Shown here: in pieces, positions 1 through 10,576 of the stretch | Layout: the number at the start of each line of letters is the position of its first letter | Numbering within the stretch: the stretch's first letter is position 1 | DNA from: Stereum hirsutum FP-91666 SS1 | Lineage: Eukaryota; Basidiomycota; Agaricomycetes; Russulales; Stereaceae | Length of the DNA: 64,000 nt | Direction of reading: 5' to 3' | Assembly: GCF_000264905.1 (NCBI RefSeq) | Contig: NW_006763141.1 | Location: 1,004,943 to 1,068,942, forward strand | Made by a program: the position numbers and the translations under genes | The notes under the pieces: generated by a model | What the model was told of the DNA's origin: nothing | What the model saw: the letters and a program-made list of their open reading frames with translations, nothing else | Databases searched by the model: none

Positions 1-60
1 AAAGAGAGAGAAAGAGAGAGAAAGAGAGAGAAAGAGAGAGAAAGAGAGAGAAAGAGAGAG
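1..60. repeat. Decamer microsatellite at left edge
   Basis: Six perfect copies of AAAGAGAGAG open the window. The tract lies just beyond the last readable SET2 exon, so it is probably inside a SET2 intron. It could also be a contig-end artefact, because it begins exactly at base 1. Confidence 0.9.
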
Positions 61-2634
61 GGGTATGTGGTGGACGGGGCTCACCGTCTTCAAGGCTCGT
101 TTTGTTTTCGGTATACGGTATGATACTTCGAGCCGAGCCCACTGCGCCAGGAGCTCCTCCGCCTTCGCGTGCAAGTCGACGTCCGTAGATCCGACGCACG
201 CCTTCACGGACTCGTCGACCTTCGAGTCTTGGATCTTATTCCGTGATATGAGGGGCCATGTCGCCATGCACTCGAGCGCCTATCGACAAATAGACAGCAA
301 CGCCAGTTAGAGCCGCCATATTGACAAGTCTGAGAGACTGAGGGAGGGTATACGCACCAACAACCGTATCTCGTCGTCTTTAGCGTAGTCTTCCAGCAGA
401 TTCGTCATGAGACTGAAACCACGCAGACGCATGACTTGACGCAGAGCAAACTGGTCGTCGGTGATCTAGCGGACGAATATGTTCAACGGGACTTAGAGGA
501 GGGCGAGGGACGAAGAGCAAGTGGACTACGGACCTTGATACGCGTGAGCAGTTTGAACATGACTTTGCGGCTCTGAGTCTGTCGCATGGCCTGAACGACC
601 TTCGGGACCTCTCGCTCGAGCAGTGGCGTCATCAAAGGCTAAAACCAGCCAGCCAACCGCCCAATCAACATCGTGACTTCAAACCTTTAAAAACGCTCCT
701 CGAACTCACCACGAAATCCTCGTCCAACTTCTTTCCCTTCTTCTTCTTACTCCCCTTCAACCCCAACCTATCCACCTCGTCCGAAATCCCCAACGCATCC
801 AAATACAAATCGTCCATCGCCGCCAGGTCCGTCTGCGTCTTCCCTCCGATGAAGCCCACGCACTTCGGCTCGCCGCAGTAGCACGGCTGGGCGTCGTGTC
901 CGTACCGGTCGACGTTGTAGTTGAACGTGAGCTCCTCGTTCGCGCGGATGAACCGGTTCGCGAAGATGCCCATGCGGATTCGGGACCCGACCGTCCATTT
1001 CGCGACGTAGCAGTTTGGGTTGCAGGAGTGGTTCGCGAAGCGGCCGATTCCGCCGCGTTTGGTCGCGTCGATGTACTGTGGATGACAGAGTAAGGAAGCA
1101 GCGAAGGGAATAGGGGTAAGGCGGGGTATCGAGAAGGAGGAGAAGGAGGAGAAGGAGGAGAAGGAGGAAACGATGAGGAAGATAAAACGGACCTCGTCTT
1201 TCTGCAACATCATGAAGTAGAAATGTCGAATACCCTCCTCGGCATATTCTCTCATCCGCTTCACGAACGTCGGGTGCGAGATAACATCGCCAACATACTC
1301 GTAGATGAACGTATCCCTGTACACCACCCGGGTCAGAGTCAGCGCAATACAGAAGTTGAAGGACATACTTTCGCAGATCAGCCGCCGCCCTCAACCCGAA
1401 CCCCTTCTTCTCCGTCTGCACGATATCAATCGGAGCGTACTGCAGCCTCTGAAACCTGCACCCATCCCTCTACGTCAGAATGCCCTTTCTTTTGCTTCCA
1501 CGCGGCCGGGAAGTTCGGAGAGGAAGTGAAAGATAGAACAGAACGTACCGTTGATTCCGACAGTAACTCTTACAGCGACAATCGTCCGGCATGCATTCTA
1601 CCTGGGTAAGACGGTTGATACAGTCCGAGTCGTGACCGCAGGCTATGTCTGGGTCGTCGCCTGCACCTGTGTGCCGATGCAGCAGAAAAAGAAACGAAAG
1701 TCAATATCATGTCCGAAAATACCACCGCAAAAACAGCTCTCCACGCTAATTATCAAAACCAAAGGGATATGAAATACAACGACCTGGTATCTCGACAACA
1801 CCGCTCCCCGGACGCCATAGAAACAAAACGAAAAGCAAAAAGCGAACAAAGACAGAGAAGGAGAGAGAGAAAGCACGTACTGGGATCATAAGTACAATCA
1901 CACGTCATACTCTCCAACGCCTCCCTACTCCTCCCCAAAGTCGCATACTGATAATGGCTCCTCGTCATCTCCGTAAACGTCTTCATCGCGTCCTCCTCCG
2001 CCTTCGGCAGATGGCCAATCAGCTGCGGTCCCGCCTTCTCTGCTCCTCCCCCTGCCTTGCCACCTTTTCCGCCTCCTGATTTTCCGCGCTTGGTGGACTT
2101 GGAGGGGGAAGGTTTGATGTCGGCATCGTCGGGATTGGGGTCAGGGGAGGGTTCGAGCGAAGTCTCAGGCTCGTCGATTTCTTCTTCGCCTTCGTCGTCC
2201 GGGTCTGGCTTGAGAGCATGTGAGTGTGAGTGTGAGTTGGAAGTGGACGTAGACGCAGAAGGCTCGAAAGGATCGTCTTTGAAGAGGTCTGAGGCTTCCG
2301 GGGCCTCTCCTTCTTCGCGTTTGGAGTTCTCTACGTATTCGTGCTTAGGTTGCGGCGAGGACCGCGATAGGTCGTACTTGGGCGAGGGCGGTGGCATCTC
2401 TTCGTGTTTAGGCGAGAACGCGGGACCGGGCTCGTCCTCGGGTTCGGGTTTGGCGACGATGTCGCCAAAAGCGTCTACTGTAAGCTCCGAAGACGTAGGC
2501 ACGCCCATCTCGACATCCTCCCTCTCCTCGTCTTTGATATGTAGAGCATTGGGGGTAGAGGCAGCGTCGTCGTCGTCTGGCGGGGGCTCGAGTTTGATTT
2601 TGGAGGGGTATCCGGGGTAACGATATTTCGACAT
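1..2634 (-). CDS. SET2: SET2 histone H3 lysine-36 methyltransferase (3' end missing)
   Basis: Nuclear enzyme that methylates H3K36 during transcription elongation. The first exon (2634 to about 1882) encodes a long disordered acidic/proline/serine region starting [12 protein letters not shown], ending in the start of the AWS domain. The next exon supplies the AWS cysteines (ACGHDSDC, then CRCKSYC). The SET domain follows over three exons, with [20 protein letters not shown] and ELTFNYN, then the post-SET motif [11 protein letters not shown]. At least three more exons lie between about 60 and 640, reading [13 protein letters not shown] and later [13 protein letters not shown], which matches the region after SET in fungal Set2. 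The WW and SRI (Pol II CTD-binding) domains expected further on are outside the window. Family assignment is firm; exon edges were placed by eye. Introns are about 50-130 bp. Confidence 0.93.
1132..1167. repeat. GAGAAGGAG minisatellite in a SET2 intron
   Basis: Four tandem copies of a purine 9-mer lie inside the SET2 intron (about 1077-1192) between the exon ending MMLQKDE and the exon starting YIDATKRGG. On the transcript this is a pyrimidine-rich tract upstream of the 3' splice site. Confidence 0.8.
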
Positions 2635-2804
2635 CGTCGGCTCTGTCCTTCTTCTTCTTCTTCACCACTCGATACTAAAGCCTACAACCCTACGAGCTGA
2701 TGAACGCGTAAAAGAAGAAGCGAAAACAAACAAAGAGCAAGACGTGCGGAAGAGCGCCGTCGTCTATCGATTCCGGAGGTTGCGAGCGTCACGGTAGACG
2801 ATAG

Positions 2805-3087
2805 ATGATGGCGGCGAGAGCCAAGAATCGACGAGTGGCGTCGGAGTCGGATGGTGACTCAGGCGTCGACGGTTCGGCCGTCGTCGACAGCAAGCACGAA
2901 GGCACCCAAAAAAAAGGTGATGCCACTCCGAGCAATGATCACGCTGCCTCGAAAGCGTATGTAAGACCTGCACGAAACCTTAACGAATGCTGTTTCAGGA
3001 ATTACACGCAACAAGACTTTGTTGAGGTCTCAGAAAGAACTTACGTCGAAGAACTGTGAACTGCGTCCAGGTGGAGGGAGAGTGTAA
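2805..3087 (+). CDS. Candidate small two-exon gene, product unknown
   Basis: A possible gene divergent from SET2. A 42-base intron (2957-2998, GTATGT..CAG) joins two short exons, and the splice keeps two overlapping frames open. One starts at 2805 (MMAARAKNRRVASES, ends 3058, about 70 residues, hydrophilic). The other starts at 2851 (MVTQASTVRPSS, ends 3087, 64 residues, very basic, with STKAPKKKV). Neither is recognised. The basic version looks more protein-like, but I cannot choose between them. The stretch could equally be SET2 5' UTR or promoter. Confidence 0.28.
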
Positions 3088-3601
3088 GTGTAGTAAGCGG
3101 ATAGGTGGTGTGGTGGCTGTCCGCACGCAGGTACGAAAGAGGAAGGTAGGAAAGAGGAAGCAAGGAGGGGGTCAGCCACAGTCACGAAGAGAAGAGTGTT
3201 TCACTTGCGTGGCTAAAAAGGGAATTGGCGGAAAATGGAGCGCACAATAAATGGAGAGTGTCGTAGCGATGACTAGAGCCTTACAATGTAGTGCTACTAC
3301 GGCAAGCTCAGAAGATTCAGAGGTCGGTCGGGCAACACCAACACCAGCGAACCATGGCAAGTGCAATTCGGAGACGATACAGATCGTAGACAGATCACAA
3401 ATCACAGACAGCTAGGGCAACAACAACGACGACGACGACCACAACGACACGCAGACTCACGACATGATATGTATAGCGTACAACAGCACCACACTAGCAC
3501 CTTCAAAGGCCTTCTGGACTCTTGTTTCGCACACACTTCTACACTTATGACACCACCGACAATGGGTCAAACCCAAGGGTGGGATGGGATGACGCCGACG
3601 T
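3088..3601. other. Intergenic, no gene seen
   Basis: About 0.5 kb between the candidate small gene and the stop of the PP28-type gene. It contains a CAACGACGACGAC-like stretch near 3420-3445 and probably the 3' UTR of the minus-strand gene. No convincing coding exon or structured RNA was seen. Confidence 0.5.
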
Positions 3602-4738
3602 TCAGCGCCTTGTCTGCTGCGTCTTCTTGGTTTCTGCTTCCTTTGCTTTCTCTAGACATCGAATACGAACAGTCAGCCAAGAGTGTAGGGTACGGTGAAG
3701 GGTATGTAGTGATGACTGAGTACTGACCTTCAGCCTCAGCCTTACGCTTCGCCTGCGCGGCCTCGCGTTCTTGACGGATCTTGGCCAGACGGGCAAGATC
3801 AGTCTTCGCTTCGTCGGTCTTTCCTTGGACGTGGAGCTGCAATAGAATGAGAGGACAGTGAGTTCGATGATTACATTTACGGTATGGGGAAACGTACCTT
3901 CCAATACCGATCCTTCGCTTCTTTCTTCTCCTTCTCCTCCCTGTCCCAATAATCAGTTCAGAAAAACAAATCCAAACATCGACACAGCATTCGGTCACGC
4001 ACCTCTCCTTCCGACTCAACTGCCTCGGCTCATTCAAATCTGAAATATTCATCTTCTTCGTGACATGGTTCGGGTTCACTAACACATCGTCGTCCCCTCC
4101 CTCTCCCTCCTCCCCCTCCTCATCCTCTCCGTCTTTCTTTTCCTTCTTGGCCTTGGTTTTGGGCCCTTGTTTCTGTTTGAGCGCCTTGCGTTCCGCGCGT
4201 GTGAGTTCGGGCTGGGCGGCTGCTGAGCCGCCCGCGGCGTCTTCTTCCTCTGAGGACTCTTCTTCTTCGGATTCTTCTTCGATTTCGTCGGAGTCGTCTT
4301 CGGAGGAGGATTGCTCGCCACGACTGAGAGAGGGAGAGAAACAGAGGGGACAGGGATGTCAGACTTGGAGGATATATCCGTCGGGAATAGAAAGGGAAAG
4401 ATCATCATGAAGAGGAGAGGGGAGGAAAGACTGACCGCTTATCCATAGATACCGCTGTCCCGTTCTCGTCGAGACTCAGGTTGCGACTAGAGCACACATC
4501 GCACCACGATCACACGATAGGATAGAAAAAAGAGCGCAGAAATTGCATAGATTAACGATCATAATCATAGGACAGTTGGGAGGATACATGGGCTGCTATT
4601 AAATACCTGAAGCTCCTTCCACCGCCTCGTTTCGCTTTGCCGTATTTGCCTTGACATAACACGATGAACTTCGGAACTCCTGACGAGCGATGAGAGCGCC
4701 ACACGGCGGACGGCGCACGTACCTGCGTTTCTGACCAT
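3602..4738 (-). CDS. PP28/PDAP1-family casein-kinase-substrate phosphoprotein
   Basis: Small, highly charged protein of the eukaryotic PP28 family (28 kDa heat- and acid-stable phosphoprotein). Its role in fungi is poorly defined. The start ATG (4736-4738) opens a tiny exon MVRNA. The next exon carries GKYGKAKRGGGRSF, the glycine/arginine N-terminus usual in fungal members. An exon reading SRNLSLDENGTAVSMDKR follows, then an acidic serine exon. The diagnostic domain comes next: NPNHVTKKMNISDLNEP, QLSRKERE, then DRYWKLHVQGKTDEAKTDLA and RLAKIRQEREAAQAKRK. The last exon ends TKKTQQTRR. The acceptor of intron 1 is ambiguous: using the first CAG would add GVPKFIVLCQ. The 5' end is divergent from NDUFA6. 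Confidence 0.85.
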
Positions 4739-5070
4739 GATTTCAACTTCGTTCTTCGAGGGATGTTAAGGATACTAGATGTGATGGTGGATGGATGGCC
4801 GATACGAGCTGTTGGTTGTAACTTGAGACCGTAGATTGGCTGTGGAGGACAGAGGCGTCAAAGACACCAAAGGGATCGAATTTCAAAAGATGGGCAAGAT
4901 TACCATATCGCGTAATTCACTTGTCTGATAAATCGGAGTTCCAACTAACCTTCCCACGCTCTCTCTCCGCCATCGCTCGCGCCGCTGCCCGACCGTCCCG
5001 AACATCACCACACACTTCATCCAATACCGCTCTCCTTCTCGTCTGTGATCTGAGAGGAGAGAGACAAACA
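4739..5070. promoter_or_regulatory. Shared divergent promoter region
   Basis: About 330 bp separates the start codons of the divergent PP28-type and NDUFA6 genes. It must hold both promoters and 5' UTRs. No clear TATA box was seen for either gene, as is common for housekeeping genes. Confidence 0.5.
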
Positions 5071-5866
5071 ATGACGACGATACCAGCGCGTCTTGCGCGC
5101 ACGACGATGCGGTCGACGAGCCCGGAGATGGCGAGGAAGAGGGTGATTGATCTGTACAGGGAATGGATGCGCGCGGTGAGTGCACTTCGAACCTCCTCGC
5201 GCGATGGAGTTGGCTCTGACCTGCCCGAAACTACTTTCTTTTTACGCGGCATTTTTTTTGGACGGACTGTTTTCTTCTTACTCTTCTTTCTTCGTCTTTC
5301 TTTTTCTTCTACCTTTTGTGATCGTTCTCTTTTCTTCCCCCTCCTCTCCTCTTCGTGTCATCCATGCCGATGACCGTCGTCTCCCCCTCCTCTTTTTCAC
5401 CCCTTCTCTTTCTCTCACTTCATCACAACTAACCCCCAGGCCCCCGAAATATGCACCGTCTTCGCGCTCAACATCCCCGCCTCGCAACTCCGCCAAACCA
5501 TCCGCTTCAAATTCGAACAACACCGTCACGTCACAGACCCCAAAGTGATCGACGTCCTCGTCACGAAATCCCGCATGGAGTACCAGGAGATCATGAACTG
5601 CTGGGCGCAGGAACCGCATATTCTTGGGCTGCTGTTGGATAGCGGGAAGACGAGGCCGCAGAGGACGTTTATGCAGAAGTTTTTGGAGGGTATGTGTCTC
5701 TCCCTCACCTTTTTTTTTCTGGAGCTATTTGGCAGTGGACCTGGGTGTTTTTTGGGGAGTGGGGGTGGTGTTGAGATTCGACATTGGGATTGTGTGCTGA
5801 TTGAAGGCTTGGTTCTGTTTAGGTCGGGACGAGGACGCTGTGATTCCGGCCGCGACTGGCTTGTAG
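5071..5866 (+). CDS. NDUFA6: NADH:ubiquinone oxidoreductase subunit NDUFA6 (LYR protein)
   Basis: Accessory subunit of mitochondrial complex I, on the matrix side. Three exons (5071-5175, 5440-5689, 5823-5866) give 132 residues in continuous frame. Exon 1 contains the LYR signature (VIDLYREWMRA) that binds acyl-ACP and iron-sulphur machinery in this family. Exon 2 gives APEICTVFALN, IRFKFEQHRHVTDPKVID and MEYQEIMNCWAQ, close to the NDUFA6/B14 consensus. The end DAVIPAATGL is normal for fungal members. The length fits the family (about 125-150). The first intron is long for this genome (264 bp, pyrimidine-rich). The start was chosen because it is the first ATG in frame with the LYR exon. Confidence 0.92.
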
Positions 5867-6083
5867 TATTAGACGGATACCTACAGACCGAGTATACATT
5901 TTTTCTTTCTATTTGACCCTGTGCCAGCGCCGGTTGTCGCGAAGCCTGTTTGCTTCTCCATCCCGCCAACTCTCAACTCTCAACTCTCCACATCTTGCCT
6001 ACCTCGACCCGGACGTAAATGGTGAGTTTCACGTTCTCCCGTTATTTCACTTTCGCTTTCGTTTCGACTTTTTCTTTACTCTC

Positions 6084-6187
6084 TATCATGATGAGAATCT
6101 TGCCGCCCCAGTCGTAGTGTGTCTCTGACAAGCGCGCTTTGACGATCGGTTCAAGCATACAGCCAAATACTATGCGCTACTGAATTC
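6084..6187 (+). ncRNA. Box C/D snoRNA, copy 1 (intronic)
   Basis: The C box ATGATGA lies at 6088-6094 and the D box CTGA at 6180-6183, about 90 nt apart, as expected for a C/D snoRNA. An internal CTGA (6125-6128) and a TGACGA (6140-6145) fit D' and C'. The stretch GCCGCCCCAGTC near the 5' end is complementary over 11 nt (GACTGGGGCGG) to the P loop of large-subunit rRNA, a known 2'-O-methylation region (yeast snR67 target). Assignment to snR67 is inference. Confidence 0.62.
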
Positions 6188-6573
6188 TTTTTCTTCCTCC
6201 TCTCTTTCATCTCGCCTGGCCTCTTCTTTGCACGACCTCGTAACTCGTTGCTGACTCTGTTTCTCTGATCAGTCAGGTTTATTTAGGTATCAAATGCTCG
6301 TGGATGTGTGTTGTGCCAGCATCCTACCGGGCACGATGAGATGAATGAGTGAATCATGGTGCATCCGACCCATGAACGCGTCCGCGAACCCATAGTCAGC
6401 CTAAATCTGACCACTTGTCGATGGAAAAGTTTAAGGCTGAAAAATACAATACTCGTGCGTGTCATCTCTATCCCCCTCACGCTTTTCTTCACCTTCTTCA
6501 CTCCTCCATCAATCATCCTTGTCCTACGTTCACCTGGGACTCATACCCTATACACTACATACATATACACAAC

Positions 6574-6679
6574 TATCGAGATGAGAAACTTGCCGCCCCA
6601 GTCGTAGCGTGTCTCTGACAAGCGCGCTTTGACGATCGGTTCAATGCATACAGCCAAATAATATGCGCTACTGAAATCC
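6574..6679 (+). ncRNA. Box C/D snoRNA, copy 2 (intronic)
   Basis: A second copy sits about 490 bp downstream of copy 1, differing at only about four positions over roughly 95 nt. The D box CTGA is at 6671-6674 and internal CTGA/TGACGA are preserved. The C box is weaker here (GAGATGA at 6578-6584, one mismatch to RTGATGA). It lies in the next intron of the same host transcript. Confidence 0.6.
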
Positions 6680-6880
6680 ACCCTTTCCCTGTTCTTTCTT
6701 TCTTTCTTCGTCACTTTTCGCATTCGTTCGTTTTCGCTCGTGTGCGGTTTGCTGATACCTGAATTCTTCGTTAGGTGATTGTCGATTGCTGTGAGCTTGT
6801 TGGAGGGGTAAGTTCCACTTTTACATAAGTTAGCTGGTGCATGCGCACATTCGGACTGTGAATGTCGAATCCCAGTTGCA

Positions 6881-7563
6881 AGTGAAGGTACTTGTTCATT
6901 GTTGAGTATCCGCTATGCTGTGTTCTTGATATACGACGTTCATCGTCACCCTTGGCTTCTAATAATAATCCTGCGTTATTCCTTCCATGTGGCGAATTTG
7001 TGGCACGCCAGCGCCTAAATGTCGGAAACGGCGGGACGCAAAAGGGACGCTCCATGTATCTCGTGCCACACGCATCTGACTCTCTTTCTTTCGAACACTT
7101 CCCGACGTCCTTATATTCCGTAAATTACTCGAAGATCCTGGCATGATGTCGGATGGTTTGTTGCCGTTCTATGCCTACTGGCTCTGGTGTAGGAAGCCTG
7201 GCTGGAGACTAGCGGACCGCGAACACGACGCTCGTGACCCCGCCCTTCACGTCCTCGTCCTCTCCTGACCAAGCTGGCCCACCCCTTTCTGGTCACGGAG
7301 GTGGGAGGGGCGGTCAAGTGTTCGTCGATGCGTCCTGGAATAATTACGGGCGGGGAGGTGGACGTCATTGCCGTCCGTTGCTTCTGCTACTCAGGGCATA
7401 CTTCTGCGGCGCGCTGCCCAGAGCATACGTATTGTGAGTGTTTAGACGAGAACTTGAGCCTTCGCGAAGTATATATTGCGATGGACCTGGTTGCTCGGAT
7501 GCGTTTGGTCAGGTTGTTCTCGCCATTGTCCATTCTCCCCGCCTCTCGACCAACTATCATAAA
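6881..7563. other. Upstream region of the GH78-like gene
   Basis: About 0.7 kb with no convincing exon. It should contain the end of the snoRNA host transcript and the promoter of the rhamnosidase-like gene. No TATA consensus stands out; an AGTATATATTG stretch near 7468-7478 is the best candidate, about 90 bp before the ATG. Confidence 0.4.
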
Positions 7564-10296
7564 ATGAGGAGGCCCACCCGTTCGACGGCCTCGCTCGTCG
7601 CGACAGCCGCTGCCGTCATGCTCTCATTTGATGTGGCGAACATCTTCGTGAACGCGGCGGCACCTGCAGGCCCATGGGACGCGTTCAACTACGCGCCCGA
7701 GTCGAAGACTGTGTATCCGAGTGCGGTGAGGCAGGTGGAGGGGAGTGTGGTTGGTGCGGAGAATCTTGTGGGTGGGGGCGAAGGTGGGAGCGCGGTATTG
7801 GAAGGGGTGGGAAGTTATGCGGTGCTTGATTTTGGGAAGGAGGTGCGTCTTTCCTACCCTACATATCGTCTTTGATGATAAAGCCGTGGTGCTGACGCTA
7901 TGCTTTGGTTTGGCACATAGGTCGGCGGTCTGATCTCCCTGAACTTCGACAACACGACCTCAACATCCTCCATCGCCCTCTCATTCACCGAATCCCCCCT
8001 CTTCATCAATCCCCTCCAATCCGACGACTCGACCTACCCCTCCGCCAACATGTCCTACGACGGCGTCCTCTCCGTCCCTGCGCCCCTCTCCACCGGCCCC
8101 TGGACGCAACCCCCCTCCCGCCTCCGCGGCGGCTTCCGCTTCCTCACCATCTCCCTCACTGACACCTCGAACGCATCCATATCCATCTCCAACATCTCGT
8201 GCGCTATCTCCTTCATGCCGCACTACGACGATCTGCGGAATTATACCGGGTATTTTTATGCGAAGGATACGCTGGGGAGTAAGTTTGGGTATGGAGGCGA
8301 GGTGGGAGATGTGGATTTCCTAAGTAAGGTGTGGTATGCGGGGGCGTATACTGTGCAGACGAATACGGTGCCGTTGGATACGGGAAGGATGATTCCGATG
8401 GTGGCTTCTCCAGGTGCGCCGCGCTGAGCTATTTGTGTTGTGGTTGTGGTGTGAGTTGGACTGAAGATGGTTCATTGGTTTTTGTGTGGGGTAGGATGGG
8501 CGAATAATGCGACGCTGGGTGTGGCGGGACCTATCATTGTTGACGGCGCGAAACGAGATCGGTGAGTGACTATTGCTTAGATTCTGGGATAGACGCATCA
8601 TAACTCACATGACGCCACTTGAACTTCCACGCAGAGCAGTGTGGCCCGGTCAGTCTCTCTCGGCTGCCTTCTTGCGTTCTTATCGGTATACTGAGACGAG
8701 GGTGGTATTGAAGGTGATATGGGCATCGCTGTGCCCACTCAATTCGTCTCCACGAATGATCTGCTACCGACGAAGAACGCGCTGTCCACGATGTTCGCAG
8801 CTCAGGATCCTAGCACGGGCGCATTACCCGAGTCTGGGCCACCTCTAAGTCAGACTGTGAGCTCAATATACACCCTTCATAAACTCAGTCCATCCCATTC
8901 GAGATACCAGTCTGACGCAAAAATGGTCTGGATGGGCAGGGCAGCGACACCTATCATATGTGGACTCTCATCGGGGCACATAACTACTACACGTACTCTG
9001 GAGACCTGGACTGGTTGCAGACGATCTGGACGAATTATACGAAGGCGGTGGCGTTCCTCGAGGGTAAAGTTGATAGTTCGGGTTTGATGAATATTACGGG
9101 CTTGAGGGATTGGGCCAGGAAGGGTGGCGGAGGGCATAATGCGGAGGGAAATGCATTGCTCTACAAGGTCTGATCTAGTCCAAAATGCTCCAAGACCTTG
9201 TTACTCATTACCCCCCATACGTAGACATTGGTCAACAGCGCCGACCTCGCCAAGACACTAAACTCCTCCGACCTCGCCTCCTCCTGGTCCAGCAACGCCA
9301 CCGCTCTGAAGTCAACCTTCAACTCCGTCTTCTGGGTCGACTCCCTCGGGATGTATCGCGACAACTCGAGCACGACGCTCTGTCCGCAGGACGCCAATTC
9401 CATGGCGATATTGTATAATCTGACGACTTCGCCGGAGCAGGCGAGTATGGTGAGCGAGGGCCTGGAGAAGAATTGGGTCGAGATTGGGGCGGTGGCCCCG
9501 GAGTTGCCGGATAATGTCTCGCCGTTTATTAGTGGACTTGAGGTAAGTTTGTATTTGGGGGTCTGCTGTGGTGTGATATGTTCTTACGGTGCGATTGATT
9601 TGCGTAGCTGTCGGCTCATTTTGTGGCGGGAAATGCGTCGAGGGCTATGGATCTGCTGCATCGTGAGTGGGGCTTTATGCTCTACACGAATACGAGTGTG
9701 CAGTCGACACTCTTGGAGGGTTTCACGAGCAACGGCTCTTTACTGTACGTATCACATTCTATCCTCCATATTCCACACGTCCTCACCTCTAACATCTTGT
9801 TCTCCCCGCAGTTACCGTTCCTACCAAGGTACACAACATCTCTACCCTCTCATTCGTTCGTCGAGACTTGACTGACTTAACTCCTCATCGACATCAAGGC
9901 TACAACTACGACCCCTCCTACATAAGTCACTCTCATGGCTGGTCCTCCGGCCCAACCTCCGCCCTCACATTCTACGTCCTCGGACTCACCGTAACAGCCC
10001 CCCAAGGCTCTACCTGGTCCATTGCGCCACAGCTCAGCGGTCTCGACGCCGCCGAGGGCGGATTCGAGACTCCTTTAGGCTGGTTCGGCGTGCAGTGGAA
10101 TGTCACCGGTGGCAGTAACAGTGACGACGCGCCTGCAGCATTTACGTTGAAGTTCGATGTACCACAGGGGACGAAGGGGGTGGTGACGTTGCCGGTGGTG
10201 GGGAATACGACTTTGGATGGGACGGCGGTGAATGTGGGAGGGGATGGAGTGTTGGAGAGTGGGGGAGGGGTGCATGTTGTGGTTGTGCAGACTTGA
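7564..10296 (+). CDS. Secreted GH78-like alpha-L-rhamnosidase
   Basis: Predicted extracellular glycosidase acting on rhamnose-containing plant polymers or glycosides. The N-terminus MRRPTRSTASLVATAAAVML is signal-peptide-like. An N-terminal beta-sandwich part follows (VGGLISLNFDNTTS, ISISNISCAISFMPHYDDL). A six-hairpin catalytic domain then contains VDGAKRDRAVWPGDMGIAV, the segment carrying the acidic residues conserved in fungal GH78-like proteins, and TYHMWTLIGAHNYYTYSGD, GLRDWARKGGGGHNAEGNA, HGWSSGPTSALTFYVLGL. The C-terminal beta domain ends GGGVHVVVVQT. I spliced about ten exons; all joins keep frame. Many Asn-X-Ser/Thr sites fit secretion. The stop is about 280 bp from the convergent AA9 gene. 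GH78 subfamily and substrate cannot be fixed by eye. Confidence 0.8.
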
Positions 10297-10576
10297 TGTT
10301 TTGAGCCTCGACAAAAATTGGCAACGGATGGTTTTGACGTATCGCAATCGTGTACTTTTTAGCAGCAGCAATGAAAGTAGTGCCTTTTTACTGCGAGAAT
10401 GTGAGAACTGCAAGTCGGCGTCGAACGAAGAAAGTTTGTTGTACAACACATGTTCGTTGAATTCCGAGTCGTACACCGATCTATACAACACAAGCGAAAT
10501 AGAATTACCCCTCCATCACAAACTCTTACACACGCATTCTCGCTGCAGAAATCGATGATGACCTCCGGTAGGTAAT

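Larger units (their letters stand above)
5930..6880 (+). ncRNA. Spliced snoRNA host gene, apparently non-coding (limits approximate)
   Basis: Downstream of NDUFA6 a transcript can be drawn whose introns each carry a C/D snoRNA. Exon 1 ends at 6018 with ATG directly before a GTGAGT donor. Intron 1 (6019-6273, ends CAG) holds snoRNA copy 1. Exon 2 runs from 6274 to a GTGCGT donor near 6453. Intron 2, ending TTAG at 6774, holds copy 2. A short exon 3 is followed by a further GTAAGT donor at about 6809 and a CCCAG acceptor near 6875. Translation from the exon 1 ATG gives only 24 codons (MSGLFRYQM... then stop), so the mature RNA is probably non-coding, like animal UHG/GAS5 hosts. Both transcript ends are guesses. 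Confidence 0.5.

Noticed and set aside
8320..8601. Long antisense frames across the GH78-like, kelch, Rtt106-like and paralogue B genes
   Set aside because: They mirror the GC-rich codons of clearly real genes on the opposite strand and encode low-complexity peptides.
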